In this document: piece by piece, positions 24,745-33,723 of the stretch
Position numbering within the stretch: the stretch's first letter is position 1
Layout: every line of letters starts with the position of its first letter
Source: DATAUD01 sp036268455
GTDB lineage: Bacteria; Verrucomicrobiota; Verrucomicrobiia; Limisphaerales; Palsa-1400
DNA length: 64,000 bases
Reading direction: 5' to 3'
Assembly (NCBI GenBank): GCA_036268455.1
Contig: DATAUD010000026.1
Location: 41,262-105,261, forward strand
Position numbers and translations under genes: made by a program
Notes under the pieces: model-generated
Seen by the model: the letters and a program-made list of their open reading frames with translations, nothing else
Databases searched by the model: none
Told to the model about the DNA's origin: nothing

Positions 24745-26421
24745 CTACGGAGTACTGAGTGAGGGCGAGACACCTATGAGTGGGGTCAGCACGACCGCGC
24801 CGCTCAATATGTTTGTGTCGCCAACAGTCAAGAAATAGCCGAAGCCGTTTTGCATTGATTCAAGCACGGCGCCCTGAATGTGGTCTGTATCGGTGGTGAC
24901 AGGGTCCACGAATGATCCGGTGAACAGGCCGGTGGTGTTGTTAATCGTGAGTTTGACATTGTCCGTGTTCGTTGAAACTCCTTTGCCGTTTACCGAAATC
25001 CCGTAATTCACCGGGGTGGGAAGGTCGGCGTTCTGCAATGTCACATCGACGTTGGTAAGGTCCAGCGCGTTGGTGTTCTTGCCCGGCGCTTTAAAGGGGG
25101 CCAGCCAGATGGCGCGGCCTGTCAAACTAAAACCGTTGGTGAAAGACGCGGAACGCGTATCGGCGTCTTTAAACCAGGAGACGGTGTAGTTGGTGGTCGG
25201 GATGGCGTTCGTGAAAAGAACCCATCCGATAACCGTCCCGCTGCCGGATTTTTTTGTGTCATAATGGACATAGAGCGGGAGATAACCGTTTTCGTCCAAG
25301 TCCCCGGCAAAAGTGGTCTGCGTGCCATCGGCCAAATACATGATCGGAAGCCTGGCCCTGCCTGTTGCACTCACAGACGCGGTGCCGTAACTGTAACCTT
25401 GCGGCGCGAGGGTGGGGTCGCCATTGCCGGCGCCATTCATGGCCCAGGTGTACTTGCCTTCGTAACGCGTGGCGGCGTGTTGGAAAGTGCGATAGGCCTG
25501 CAATGAGGATACGAATTCGCCTGCGCCGTTCGTGCCTCCGCTGCTCACTCCGCCGGTCAATCCACTTGCCCCATTCAAATCCAGCGTGAGAGCCAAAAGT
25601 AAATCGCCCATCTTTTGCGCGCGGCGAGAGAGTGTCACTTGTGCCGTGCCGTCGGCGTTGAAACGCTGGTCGCTGAACGAATGCCTTGTGCCGTCAACCC
25701 AAACCTGTCCGGAAAATATCCCGGCATGCGGCCCGCTTCCGGTGAGGGTCAATGTCAAATAACCCGAGTTGGTTTCGCTGGCATCGTCGGAGATCCCGAA
25801 GAGGCCGTCGTATGTTCCGGCGAGATTGTTATTGGTAAACGGATTGGTTATGAACGTGGCCATCAATGACATATTTGACTGCATTACGAACTTCAGCTTT
25901 GGATCGCTTTCCGTGAGGCTGCCGCTCCAGCCGTCAAAATATTGCCCTTTACCGGCAACGGCGGTGATTGCGTAGGTTTCGCCGATGACCAGTTCCTTGC
26001 CATTGAGATTGGGCGTAACAGTGCCGGCGCCATGGATTGTGATTGAAAGCGGGCTGGTGACGACCAGGAAGTAATTGGCGGAATTGGTAAGTGAAACGCC
26101 ATTGGTCCCGACGGCCCATACTTGAAATAAGTTCGATCCCGGCTGCGTCAACACAAGGGGAGCCTGCCAATTGTTCCAGTTTTTGTTGTTGAGTTGCGTG
26201 GCGGTGGATGGTCCCACGCCGTTAATGGTGTACTGCACCGAGACGACGCCGGAATTGGCTTTCGTCGCGCCGCTGACCGTAAAGGAACCGACTGTGACCC
26301 GCGCATTGTTCCGAGGCCCTGTGATGGCCGGCTTCGGCGGGACGGGGGCGACGGGGACGCCGTGAGCGGAAATGGCGATCAATCCGGTCACGAGCAGGGA
26401 CGAAAGAATGGCTGTTTTCAT
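24745..26421 (-). CDS. Secreted repeat protein, paralogue of the cyclophilin protein's C-terminal half
   Basis: 558 residues from ATG 26421 (MKTAILSSLLVTGLIAISAH, signal peptide); the longer frame to 26529 lacks a signal. Residues about 30-130 are an Ig-like unit (ITGPRNNARVTVGSFTVSGA). About 130-195 is a divergent InlB-type repeat (ITAVAGKGQYFDGWSG). About 196-558 is a beta-rich module starting NLAGTYDGLFG and containing SGYLTLTLTGSG, GTASVSATG, MYLADGT and FTGSFVDP. The same order of units is found in residues 640-1099 of the protein at 10201-13500, without the isomerase. Extracellular or cell-surface; function unknown. Confidence 0.8.
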   Translation of the reverse strand: MKTAILSSLLVTGLIAISAHGVPVAPVPPKPAITGPRNNARVTVGSFTVSGATKANSGVVSVQYTINGVGPSTATQLNNKNWNNWQAPLVLTQPGSNLFQVWAVGTNGVSLTNSANYFLVVTSPLSITIHGAGTVTPNLNGKELVIGETYAITAVAGKGQYFDGWSGSLTESDPKLKFVMQSNMSLMATFITNPFTNNNLAGTYDGLFGISDDASETNSGYLTLTLTGSGPHAGIFSGQVWVDGTRHSFSDQRFNADGTAQVTLSRRAQKMGDLLLALTLDLNGASGLTGGVSSGGTNGAGEFVSSLQAYRTFQHAATRYEGKYTWAMNGAGNGDPTLAPQGYSYGTASVSATGRARLPIMYLADGTQTTFAGDLDENGYLPLYVHYDTKKSGSGTVIGWVLFTNAIPTTNYTVSWFKDADTRSASFTNGFSLTGRAIWLAPFKAPGKNTNALDLTNVDVTLQNADLPTPVNYGISVNGKGVSTNTDNVKLTINNTTGLFTGSFVDPVTTDTDHIQGAVLESMQNGFGYFLTVGDTNILSGAVVLTPLIGVSPSLSTP

Positions 26422-26562
26422 AATTTGTTTGTCATTAAAATACTCGCTGTCATTAGAAACGCCTTTGGGAAGGCTGTCATCCCCGCAAGCCTCTAATCTT
26501 TTATCAGTAAGCGCCATTAGGGTTTTCACCTACCTGCCCTCAGCGGCGTTCGCTTTTTTCCG

Positions 26563-26590
26563 TTGCTTGAATAAACCAGTGCCGTATGTT
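26563..26590 (+). promoter_or_regulatory. Possible promoter of the aldolase-zwf-ROK operon
   Basis: TTGCTT (26563-26568), 16-base spacer, TATGTT (26585-26590), ending 26 bases before the aldolase ATG at 26617. Reasonable but imperfect sigma-70 match. Confidence 0.3.
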
Positions 26591-26616
26591 CACCGAGGTC
26601 TTTGGGAAATCAGATT

Positions 26617-27531
26617 ATGAATACACCACGAGTCAAAGAAATTTTAAGCTGGTACGGGAGCGATAATCCCGGCACACTCACGAACCTCGCGCGGCTCCTT
26701 AATCACGGAAAACTCGGCGGCACCGGACGCCTGGTCATCCTGCCGGTGGACCAGGGGTTTGAACACGGTCCGGCGCGCAGTTTCGCGGTCAATCCGCCTG
26801 GATATGATCCGCGGTATCATTTTGAACTGGCGATCGAGTCCGGTTGCAACGCGTACGCGGCGCCGCTGGGGTTTATCGAGGCGGGGGCGCGGGAATTCGC
26901 GGGGGACATTCCGCTCATCCTTAAAATCAACAATCACGACGTTTTGCTTGACGAAAAAGACCCTCTCTCCGCGGTGACCAGCGGCGTGCAGGACGCGTTG
27001 CGGCTCGGATGCGCGGCGATTGGTTTCACGATTTATCCAGGTTCGGCGGAGCGCGTGACGATGTACCAGGAATTGCGCGAGGCGGCGGAATTGGCCAAAC
27101 ATCATGGGCTGGCTGTGGTGGTGTGGTCGTATCCGCGCGGCTCCGGCTTGAGCAAAGAGGGAGAAACGGCGATGGACGTGTGCGGTTACGCGGCGCACAT
27201 CGCGGCGGAATTGGGGGCGCACATCATCAAGGTGAAACTGCCGAGCGCCCATTTGGAGCAGGAAGCGGCGCGCAAAGTTTACGAAAAGGAAAAGGTGCCG
27301 ATTGGTTCGCTGGCCGAACGCGTGAAACATGTGGTGCAATGCACGTTTAACGGACGGCGGATTGTTATTTTCTCCGGCGGCCCCTCCGCGAGCGACGATG
27401 CGGTTTACGAGGAAGTCACGGCGATTCGCCAGGGCGGCGGGTTCGGATCGATCATCGGACGGAATTCGTTCCAGCGCAAAAGGGATCAGTCGCTGCAGTT
27501 CCTGGGCAAAATCATTTCCATTTACTCCTAG
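26617..27531 (+). CDS. Class I fructose-bisphosphate aldolase (DhnA type)
   Basis: 304 residues from ATG 26617. Cleaves fructose 1,6-bisphosphate to two triose phosphates through a Schiff-base lysine, metal-free. It belongs to the bacterial/archaeal DhnA branch, not the eukaryotic class I branch: VILPVDQGFEHGP, LILKINNHDVL, VVVWSYPRGSG and the lysine-bearing HIIKVKLPS. The C-terminal phosphate-binding segments IVIFSGGP and GGFGSIIGRNSFQR are intact. Followed after 12 bases by zwf and then an ATGA-coupled ROK gene, giving a sugar-catabolism operon. Confidence 0.92.
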   Translation: MNTPRVKEILSWYGSDNPGTLTNLARLLNHGKLGGTGRLVILPVDQGFEHGPARSFAVNPPGYDPRYHFELAIESGCNAYAAPLGFIEAGAREFAGDIPLILKINNHDVLLDEKDPLSAVTSGVQDALRLGCAAIGFTIYPGSAERVTMYQELREAAELAKHHGLAVVVWSYPRGSGLSKEGETAMDVCGYAAHIAAELGAHIIKVKLPSAHLEQEAARKVYEKEKVPIGSLAERVKHVVQCTFNGRRIVIFSGGPSASDDAVYEEVTAIRQGGGFGSIIGRNSFQRKRDQSLQFLGKIISIYS

Positions 27532-27543
27532 GAACAGGCGCCG

Positions 27544-29079
27544 ATGAATAACCAACCGCCTCCGAATGGTTCCGGCGAGCCGCCGCCGCGCATCGCCGAT
27601 CCGTGCGTCATGGTGATTTTTGGGGCAAGCGGCGATTTGACCAAGCGCAAGTTGGTTCCGTCTCTGTTGAACCTTGCGGCGGCAAAACTTTTGCCGGAGG
27701 CATTCGCGATCATTGGGTTCGCCAACAATGACTTCAACACGGAGAGTTTCCGCGCGCAACTGAGCCAGGAAATCAAGGAATTCGCGAGTTGCGACATAAC
27801 GCCGGAGTTGTGGGATTGGTTCGTAAAAAGAATTTATTATGTCCGCGGTGATTTTAAGGACGCGAATGCCTACCAGCAGTTGAAACAGGAAATCGCCAAG
27901 GCGGAAAAGACACATAACATTTCGGGCAACCACTTTTATTATCTGGCGGTTGCGCCGCAATTTTTCGGGGAGGTTGTTCGGCAACTTGGCAGCGCTGGAT
28001 TGGCGCAGGAGGCGAACGGCCGCTGGGCGCGGGTCGTTATCGAGAAGCCGTTCGGACGCGATTTGGAGTCGGCGAAGGCGCTGAACCGGGAGATCAAGCA
28101 AATCCTCGAGGAGCCGCAGATTTACCGGATCGACCATTACTTGGGAAAGGAAACGGTCCAGAACATCATCATCTTTCGCTTCGGCAACGGGATTTTTGAG
28201 CCGATTTGGAACCGGCGCTACATTGACCATGTGGAAATCACCGCCGCGGAAACCGTCGGCGTTGAGCAACGGGGCGGTTATTACGAGACGGCCGGCGCAT
28301 TGCGCGACATGGTGCCCAATCACCTGTTCCAACTGGTTTCGCTGACGGCGATGGAGCCGCCGATTTCGTTCCATGCTGATTCGGTGAGGGATGAACAGGC
28401 CAAGGCGCTGCACGCGATCCAGGCACCGACGCCTGAAGAAGTTTTGACGATGGCAGTGCGCGGGCAATACGGGGACGGACAAGTTGGAGACGAACACGCG
28501 CCGGCTTATCGCAAGGAACCAAATGTCTCACCGGAATCGACGACCGAGACTTTTGCGGGATTAAAGTTGCGCATTGATAATTGGCGCTGGGCGGATGTGC
28601 CGTTTTATTTGCGAACGGGAAAAAGGCTGGCCAAACGAACGACGGAAATCGCGATTCAGTTCAAGCGCGCGCCGTTTCAATTGTTTCGCGATACGCCGGT
28701 CGAGGCGCTGGAGACGAACCGGCTGGTGCTGCACATTCAGCCGGAGGAAGGGTTGTCACTGCGGTTTGGCGCGAAAATTCCCGGACCGATCATGCACATG
28801 GGCCCCGTGGAGATGAAATTCAACTACGTGGATTATTTTGGAAAGACGCCAAGCACGGGCTACGAACGGCTGATTTATGATTGCATGATCGGCGACGCGA
28901 CGCTTTTCCAGCGGGCGGACATGGTTGAGGCCGGATGGAGTGTTATCACGCCGATTCTGGACGTGTGGAGGGCGCTGCCGCCGCGGACTTTTCCCAATTA
29001 CGCCGCGGGATCGTGGGGCCCGAAGGAGGCGGACGATCTTCTTGCTCGGGACGGGCGGCGGTGGAGACATATCGAATGA
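27544..29079 (+). CDS. zwf: Glucose-6-phosphate 1-dehydrogenase
   Basis: 511 residues. First enzyme of the oxidative pentose-phosphate pathway, giving NADPH and 6-phosphogluconolactone. The nucleotide-binding start is IFGASGDLTKRKLVPSL and the active-site signature is RIDHYLGKETVQN, both intact, followed by the substrate-binding EKPFGRD. A proline-rich 20-residue lead precedes the fold. The stop overlaps the start of the ROK-family gene (ATGA). Together with the aldolase and a sugar kinase it forms a compact glucose-handling operon; pgl and gnd are not present in the window. Confidence 0.96.
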   Translation: MNNQPPPNGSGEPPPRIADPCVMVIFGASGDLTKRKLVPSLLNLAAAKLLPEAFAIIGFANNDFNTESFRAQLSQEIKEFASCDITPELWDWFVKRIYYVRGDFKDANAYQQLKQEIAKAEKTHNISGNHFYYLAVAPQFFGEVVRQLGSAGLAQEANGRWARVVIEKPFGRDLESAKALNREIKQILEEPQIYRIDHYLGKETVQNIIIFRFGNGIFEPIWNRRYIDHVEITAAETVGVEQRGGYYETAGALRDMVPNHLFQLVSLTAMEPPISFHADSVRDEQAKALHAIQAPTPEEVLTMAVRGQYGDGQVGDEHAPAYRKEPNVSPESTTETFAGLKLRIDNWRWADVPFYLRTGKRLAKRTTEIAIQFKRAPFQLFRDTPVEALETNRLVLHIQPEEGLSLRFGAKIPGPIMHMGPVEMKFNYVDYFGKTPSTGYERLIYDCMIGDATLFQRADMVEAGWSVITPILDVWRALPPRTFPNYAAGSWGPKEADDLLARDGRRWRHIE

Positions 29080-29768
29080 AAGTGCTGGTCATCGATGTTG
29101 GGGGGACGCACGTAAAGCTGTTGGCCACAGGGCACAAGCACAAAATTGAATTTCTCTCCGGGCCTGGAATGACCGCGAAAAAAATGGTCGCGCAAGTAAA
29201 AGCGACAGTTAAACAGGCGGGATGGGTTTACGAGGTAATTTCAATGGGCTATCCGGGTCCCGTGCTGCACGACCGCGCGATAGGGGAGCCGTGGAACTTG
29301 GGGAAAGGCTGGGTGACAACGGATTTCAAAAAAGCATTTGGCTGCCCTGTCAAAATGATCAATGACGCGGCGATGCAGGCGATCGGAAGCTACGAGGGCG
29401 GAAGAATGCTGTTTCTGGGATTGGGGACGGGCCTCGGGTCGTCGTTGATTGTGGATTCGGTGGTTGAACCGTTGGAGCTGGCGCATTTGCCATATAAGAA
29501 GGGGAAGACCTTCGAGGATTACGTGGGGTTGAGGGGTCTGCGGCGATTGGGGAAAAAGAAATGGCGCAGGCACGTCGCGGACGTGGTGGCCACGTTGAAG
29601 GTGGCGACGCAGGCGGAGTACGTTGTCCTGGGGGGCGGCAATGCGAGATTGCTAAAGAGGCTGCCGCCGAGCGCGCGACTCGGGGACAACAACAACGCGT
29701 TTCGCGGGGGATTTCGGGTTTGGAATCCACCTTCCAAAGAAAAAAAACCGCGCGGGCGGCTGTGCTGA
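29076..29768 (+). CDS. ROK-family sugar kinase (polyphosphate-glucokinase-like)
   Basis: 230 residues. ROK/ASKHA kinase that would phosphorylate glucose or a related sugar. N-terminal phosphate loop LVIDVGGTHVKLLATG, catalytic Asp in MINDAAMQAIGSYEGG, second phosphate loop FLGLGTGLGSSLIVD, and adenosine loop YVVLGGGNARLL. Short size and general shape fit polyphosphate glucokinase (PpgK), but the PpgK-specific motifs are not clear, so I do not use that name. Its ATG overlaps the zwf stop, consistent with feeding glucose 6-phosphate to that enzyme. The C-terminal 15 residues are basic and low in conservation. Confidence 0.85.
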   Translation: MKVLVIDVGGTHVKLLATGHKHKIEFLSGPGMTAKKMVAQVKATVKQAGWVYEVISMGYPGPVLHDRAIGEPWNLGKGWVTTDFKKAFGCPVKMINDAAMQAIGSYEGGRMLFLGLGTGLGSSLIVDSVVEPLELAHLPYKKGKTFEDYVGLRGLRRLGKKKWRRHVADVVATLKVATQAEYVVLGGGNARLLKRLPPSARLGDNNNAFRGGFRVWNPPSKEKKPRGRLC

Positions 29769-29788
29769 ATTTCCTTCCGTTGGAGCCA

Positions 29789-31030
29789 TCACTTTGCCAA
29801 AACTTCGTTTACAAGGCTTTGATCGCCATCGTTGGGGGCGGGGGTGAGGCCGAGGGTGGCGCACAGGAGATCGTAAATATTCACGTTTTGCTCGGGGGGC
29901 AAGACGACGCCGTGCCGGAAGGCCGGACCCCAGGCGATGAACGTCGCGCCCATGGACTCCAATTCGGGATCAAAGCCGTGCGTGGCGTTTTCAAATGCCC
30001 TCGCGGGATCGAGCTTGCGCTTGCTGATATACCAGCCTTCATCTGCAACCAGAATTACCTGCGGAATACGGGGGCTGGCAGTGTAGTGGAATCGCGCGGG
30101 CATGTTTTCGCGGCGGTAAACTCTGAAATGGTTTTCCTTGCCGACGAATTGATTGTAGAGGGCATCCACATTGCCATCGAGCGGACGCAGCCCCGCAATT
30201 GCACCGGTGGCGTCCACGCGCACGGAGTTCAAATCCACATAATCGCCCAGGACAATGACGCGGTTGGTGCTTAGGTCCGTCATGCCGTGATCAGAAACAA
30301 TGATGACGCTGGCGATGTTTTCCAGTTGCAGCCGATGCAAGCCGCTGGTCAAACGGCCAATCGCTTCGTCCACTTGCGAGACGGCGCGCGCGACTTGAGG
30401 CGAGTCCACACCGTGATGGTGCGATTCCGTGTCCACCTCGTGAAAATAGAGCGTGAGAAGACTTGGGCGCTGATTGGTTTGCGCAAGCCAGCCAAGGCCC
30501 GCGTCAACGCAACTATCGGGGGAAATTTTCGCGTCAAACGGTTTCCAATTTGTCGGACGCACGCCGTCAATCTCCGCCTCCGAACCGGGCCAGAACATGC
30601 AATCGGCAAACCGCCCTTGCTTGATGGCCGTCACCCAAATCGGCTCGCCGCCCCACCATCGGCCATCCGTTGGGCCGGGATTATTCATGATGTGAAACTC
30701 AGCTTTAAGATTCGGATCATACATGCTGTTGTTGACAATGCCGTGATGTTCCGGCCAAAGACCGGTGACGATTGTGTAGTGATTCGGAAACGTGAGTGAA
30801 GGGAAGGCCGAAATCAACCGTTGCGCCCGGACGCCTTCGCCGGCAAGTTCATTGAGATGAGGCGTTTGGGCCTTGAACTTTTGGAGATAGTCCCAGCGGA
30901 ATCCATCGAGCGAAACGAGAATCAAAATCCTGTCGCGCGGAGCAACGGCATCGGGTGTTTGGCCGCTGGCCGCCGCCGCCAGCGCAATTAGACACAAGCA
31001 AACCAGCCAATCGTGAAGGCGCATTTTCAT
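29789..31030 (-). CDS. Secreted nucleotide pyrophosphatase/phosphodiesterase-like hydrolase
   Basis: 413 residues with a signal peptide (WLVCLCLIALAAAASGQ). Alkaline-phosphatase superfamily, ENPP branch, two-zinc enzymes that split phosphodiester or pyrophosphate bonds outside the cytoplasm. Zinc and nucleophile motifs: VSLDGFRWDYL (Asp), FPSLTFPNHYTIVTG (Thr nucleophile in SLTFPN), LYFHEVDTESHHHG, IIVSDHGMTDL and, near the end, NATHGFDPELESMGATFIA. All expected ligands are present. Last gene of the long minus-strand series from GH92, 24 bases after the phosphatase gene; could release phosphate or nucleosides for uptake. Confidence 0.9.
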   Translation of the reverse strand: MKMRLHDWLVCLCLIALAAAASGQTPDAVAPRDRILILVSLDGFRWDYLQKFKAQTPHLNELAGEGVRAQRLISAFPSLTFPNHYTIVTGLWPEHHGIVNNSMYDPNLKAEFHIMNNPGPTDGRWWGGEPIWVTAIKQGRFADCMFWPGSEAEIDGVRPTNWKPFDAKISPDSCVDAGLGWLAQTNQRPSLLTLYFHEVDTESHHHGVDSPQVARAVSQVDEAIGRLTSGLHRLQLENIASVIIVSDHGMTDLSTNRVIVLGDYVDLNSVRVDATGAIAGLRPLDGNVDALYNQFVGKENHFRVYRRENMPARFHYTASPRIPQVILVADEGWYISKRKLDPARAFENATHGFDPELESMGATFIAWGPAFRHGVVLPPEQNVNIYDLLCATLGLTPAPNDGDQSLVNEVLAK

Positions 31031-31054
31031 AAGGCCACTCTCATCGTGGGAAAA

Positions 31055-31675
31055 TTAAGGACAGTCGTCGCTCAAATTATCCAGGCCTTCGTGGTCGATG
31101 GTGAATGAAACGGTGTCGCTTCCACCGAAATGGGTGACTTTTAGGAGGAAGATGGTGTCGTAGTCTTTGCCGGGCCATTCCGGCACATGCGCCGGATTTC
31201 CGTGCGCTTTGAGGAATTTTTTGACGAATTCATCGAGAAGGCCATGCTCCCAGGCGACAAAAATGGTGGCGCTTTGGTATTCCGGCTTCTCCAGTTCTTT
31301 CTCGAGGCCATCAATCTGGCGGAAGCCGAACTCCGTGTTGACAGGCAGGCCGCAGCGAATTGCGGTCGGCTCGATGGTCATGAGGGGACGAACGTAATAG
31401 TAATAGCCGCGATTTTTGCCGTCCACCTTTTGGGTGGGGTTGGGCGCGAACACGAATTGAGGTGTGCCGTACTTGGCGAGCAGGACTTTGGGCAATGCAA
31501 GGGCGCGATTGAGGCCCCGGCAGTTCAATTGTCCAAGGCCGCCAACCGGTTTTTCGCCATGCCGGATGCAGACGATGGTTTCCACAGTTGGCCCGGACGT
31601 CTGGGGTGAAGCAGGTTCGTCACCACGAACGGAACAGGCCAGGCCAATGACAAGTATGCCCAAGAGTATTTTCAT
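31055..31675 (-). CDS. Secreted histidine-phosphatase-family protein
   Basis: 206 residues with an N-terminal signal (ILLGILVIGLACSVRGD). The catalytic RHG motif is in ETIVCIRHGEKPVGG (about 33-47), and the second histidine is probably in IFVAWEHGLLDEF. The branch-1 features are weak, and the region RGYYYYVRPLMTIEPTA is peculiar to this subgroup, so the substrate is not predicted. The protein ends DDCP. Lies between a pseudopilin and an ENPP-like gene on the same strand, which would fit an extracellular phosphate-scavenging role (inference). Confidence 0.8.
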   Translation of the reverse strand: MKILLGILVIGLACSVRGDEPASPQTSGPTVETIVCIRHGEKPVGGLGQLNCRGLNRALALPKVLLAKYGTPQFVFAPNPTQKVDGKNRGYYYYVRPLMTIEPTAIRCGLPVNTEFGFRQIDGLEKELEKPEYQSATIFVAWEHGLLDEFVKKFLKAHGNPAHVPEWPGKDYDTIFLLKVTHFGGSDTVSFTIDHEGLDNLSDDCP

Positions 31676-31690
31676 ATAGTCTTGGAGTTA

Positions 31691-31736
31691 ACCACGGATT
31701 TTGCGGATTTCACGGATATTCTTTGGGCCACCAAAG
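31691..31736. repeat. Short degenerate CGGATTT repeats with a hairpin
   Basis: Three spaced copies of a CGGAT core (ACGGATTTTG, CGGATTT, CACGGATAT; 31694-31719) followed by a hairpin, CTTTGG-GCCA-CCAAAG (31721-31736). It lies in the 73-base gap between the pseudopilin and the histidine-phosphatase gene. No T-run accompanies the hairpin. Possibly a processing or attenuation site. Confidence 0.3.
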
Positions 31737-31748
31737 ACTGCCGAGCCT

Positions 31749-32576
31749 TCAACCGCCCTCCGGCCAACTGATCAGATCAGCCTGGAGGCGGCGCAAGTCC
31801 TGCAAATCGGCGGCGCTGGAGACGGGTTGGCCCAAGGTTTGCATGGGCTTTGGGCAGCGCCATTGCCAGTGTTCGCAGTGACCATCACAAAAGGAGAGGT
31901 TCATGCCCTGATCGTGGCGGTCGGAAGGGGCGTTCTGCCAGGTCTCGGCGGGGGCGAGAAAAAGGAGGTAAACGCCGTCCTCAATGGTGTAGGGGTTTTC
32001 GTCCAAAAACGCGAAGACCGACGCGGGGACGGTGACATCGGTATAACGAGTAACGGCGCTGGACAAAGCGCCGTCGGGGAGGTTGTCGGTGTAATTCGTG
32101 TCAAGCCCGCCGTTGAGATAAAAATTCACCGAGTAGCTGCGGTTGCGTAGGACGCCATTGGTAACGGTGGAGGTGTCTGAAGGGCAATGGTAAACGCCGG
32201 GCGCGCTGACGTAAGGGTAGATCGTGCCGTGCTTGATGTAGGATAAATCGGCGGAGTAAGTGGCATCGCCGACCACCCATGAATTTGTGGTGCTGGCGTT
32301 GTAGGAATAGCTGGTTTGTTGCTGGTCGTTGAGGGGCATGGTGTTGTTGAAATCGTCAACGTACATGAGCCAGCCAGTTTGCAATTGGCGCTGGTTGTTG
32401 AGGCAGGAAGTTTGCCGGCCACTGCCTTTAGCCCTGGAGAGCGAAGGCAAAAGCATCGCGGCCAGGATGGCAATAATGGCAATGACTACCAAAAGCTCAA
32501 TGAGCGTGAAAGCGCGCGACGTTTGCATCCGTAACAACAGACACCGGCAACCGGGAGTTTTGTATGCGCGGCTCAT
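31749..32576 (-). CDS. Type II secretion-like pseudopilin with H-x9-DG tail
   Basis: 275 residues if started at ATG 32576, which overlaps the stop of the upstream gene as ATGA; ATG 32528 (MQTSRAFTLIELLVVIAI) gives 259. The prepilin N-terminal cleavage/methylation segment AFTLIELLVVIAIIAILAAM has the conserved Glu at mature position 5 and one hydrophobic helix. The C-terminal domain has the verrucomicrobial/planctomycete feature DRHDQGMNLSFCDGHCEHW (H-x9-DG). These proteins are numerous in this phylum and are thought to be pseudopilins or surface fibre subunits. A second one is at 56187-57098. Confidence 0.88.
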   Translation of the reverse strand: MSRAYKTPGCRCLLLRMQTSRAFTLIELLVVIAIIAILAAMLLPSLSRAKGSGRQTSCLNNQRQLQTGWLMYVDDFNNTMPLNDQQQTSYSYNASTTNSWVVGDATYSADLSYIKHGTIYPYVSAPGVYHCPSDTSTVTNGVLRNRSYSVNFYLNGGLDTNYTDNLPDGALSSAVTRYTDVTVPASVFAFLDENPYTIEDGVYLLFLAPAETWQNAPSDRHDQGMNLSFCDGHCEHWQWRCPKPMQTLGQPVSSAADLQDLRRLQADLISWPEGG

Positions 32577-33670
32577 TGGCTTCTTTCAAAAGAAAGCCGG
32601 TACGATTCGCCGACTTCACTCCATTTGCCGGTAAGTTTCCCATCGGCGAGTTTTCCATCGAAGACGACTTTCTGCGCTTTCCATTCAACGCGCACATTGG
32701 GCAAATCATGTCGAAAATCGGTCGCGACAATAGGATCGTCCGTCCCGATGGATAAGGGGTTGGCGAACGCCGCCGAGTAAGTGCCATCCGCCAACCTGGC
32801 GATATCCAAATCCCGCGGCTGGTGTGTCAGTTCGTCCATTTTCATCGGCAAACTGGCTTTCCAATGTCCCTGCAACTCCGCCGGCGAAACGAACGAATAG
32901 TCGCTCTCCGCGAGTGACTGTTCGGGTGGGTGATCGGTGCGTTTGAAAGTGATCATGTTAGTGCCGCCAAAAGAACCGACGATTTCCGTGCCGGCTTCGT
33001 TGAGTTTGCATTTGAATGCGCCCCGGCCGTTCATGAGCTTGAGTATTGTGGCGGGAGGCTTGGAAATCACTTCAGCGGCCCAATGGCTTGCGCCAATTCC
33101 GGGAAGGTCGAGTTCAGCGCGGCGATTGCCATCCACCGGGTCGGTTATTTTCCAAATCAGAGGAAAATCCGGGTTGCCGCCTGTCCAGCAACCTTGCAGA
33201 CCGGAACCGGCGCGCGGGGTGAATTCATTTTCGGTCAACCAGTCTGGGGCGGTGTCGGGAGATTTGGTGCGTTCCAATATCATGACGTTGGTTCCACTGC
33301 CGATTGTCATTATGGTCCCTTCGGCATTGATGGTTGCTTTGCGTATTCCCCACGGTTCCTCATCAAAGCGCACATTTGGAAAATCATAGGTAACTTTGCG
33401 AATCACGTTGCGCCAGGCGTCTTTACGCTCCAAATCAATGTAATCCCAAGTGGTGCTGTACACACCGTTGGTTTTAAGAAGTTTCAGGACGACACGCGAA
33501 CGCTTTATGAGGCGTCCTTGATAGCCGCGCGTTCCGAAATCAGTTCCTTCCCATGCGCCTTGGATATCCGGAGGCGCGGGGCGCGCGGCGTGAAACATGC
33601 GAACGGCCACAATCGCAACGACGACGGCGGCGCACACCACAACGGCCATTTTTCCCTTAGTCCATGCCAT
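32573..33670 (-). CDS. Exported protein of three about 90-residue lipocalin-like repeats
   Basis: 365 residues. A single N-terminal hydrophobic segment (MAVVVCAAVVVAIVAVRMF, signal or anchor) is followed by three similar units: about 37-136 (IQGAWEGTDF ... MILERT), 158-246 (LQGCWTGGNP ... MITFKRT) and 266-363 (LQGHWKASLP ... YRLSFERS). Each starts with a [IL]QG-x-W strand and ends with a strand closing in a basic residue, with an internal G-x-[IM]-x-G segment, suggesting small beta barrels. Its stop overlaps the ATG of the pseudopilin gene, so the two may be assembled or exported together. Not a family I can name. Confidence 0.7.
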   Translation of the reverse strand: MAWTKGKMAVVVCAAVVVAIVAVRMFHAARPAPPDIQGAWEGTDFGTRGYQGRLIKRSRVVLKLLKTNGVYSTTWDYIDLERKDAWRNVIRKVTYDFPNVRFDEEPWGIRKATINAEGTIMTIGSGTNVMILERTKSPDTAPDWLTENEFTPRAGSGLQGCWTGGNPDFPLIWKITDPVDGNRRAELDLPGIGASHWAAEVISKPPATILKLMNGRGAFKCKLNEAGTEIVGSFGGTNMITFKRTDHPPEQSLAESDYSFVSPAELQGHWKASLPMKMDELTHQPRDLDIARLADGTYSAAFANPLSIGTDDPIVATDFRHDLPNVRVEWKAQKVVFDGKLADGKLTGKWSEVGESYRLSFERSQ

Positions 33671-33723
33671 GGGGAATTATTGACAATACCGGCGCCGGTT
33701 TGTCACGGCAATTGCAACTGCTC

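Noticed and set aside
26644..28497. 617-codon open frame antisense to the aldolase and zwf genes
   Set aside because: Arg/His/Leu-rich shadow of two clearly identified enzymes; GC-rich DNA commonly leaves such frames open.
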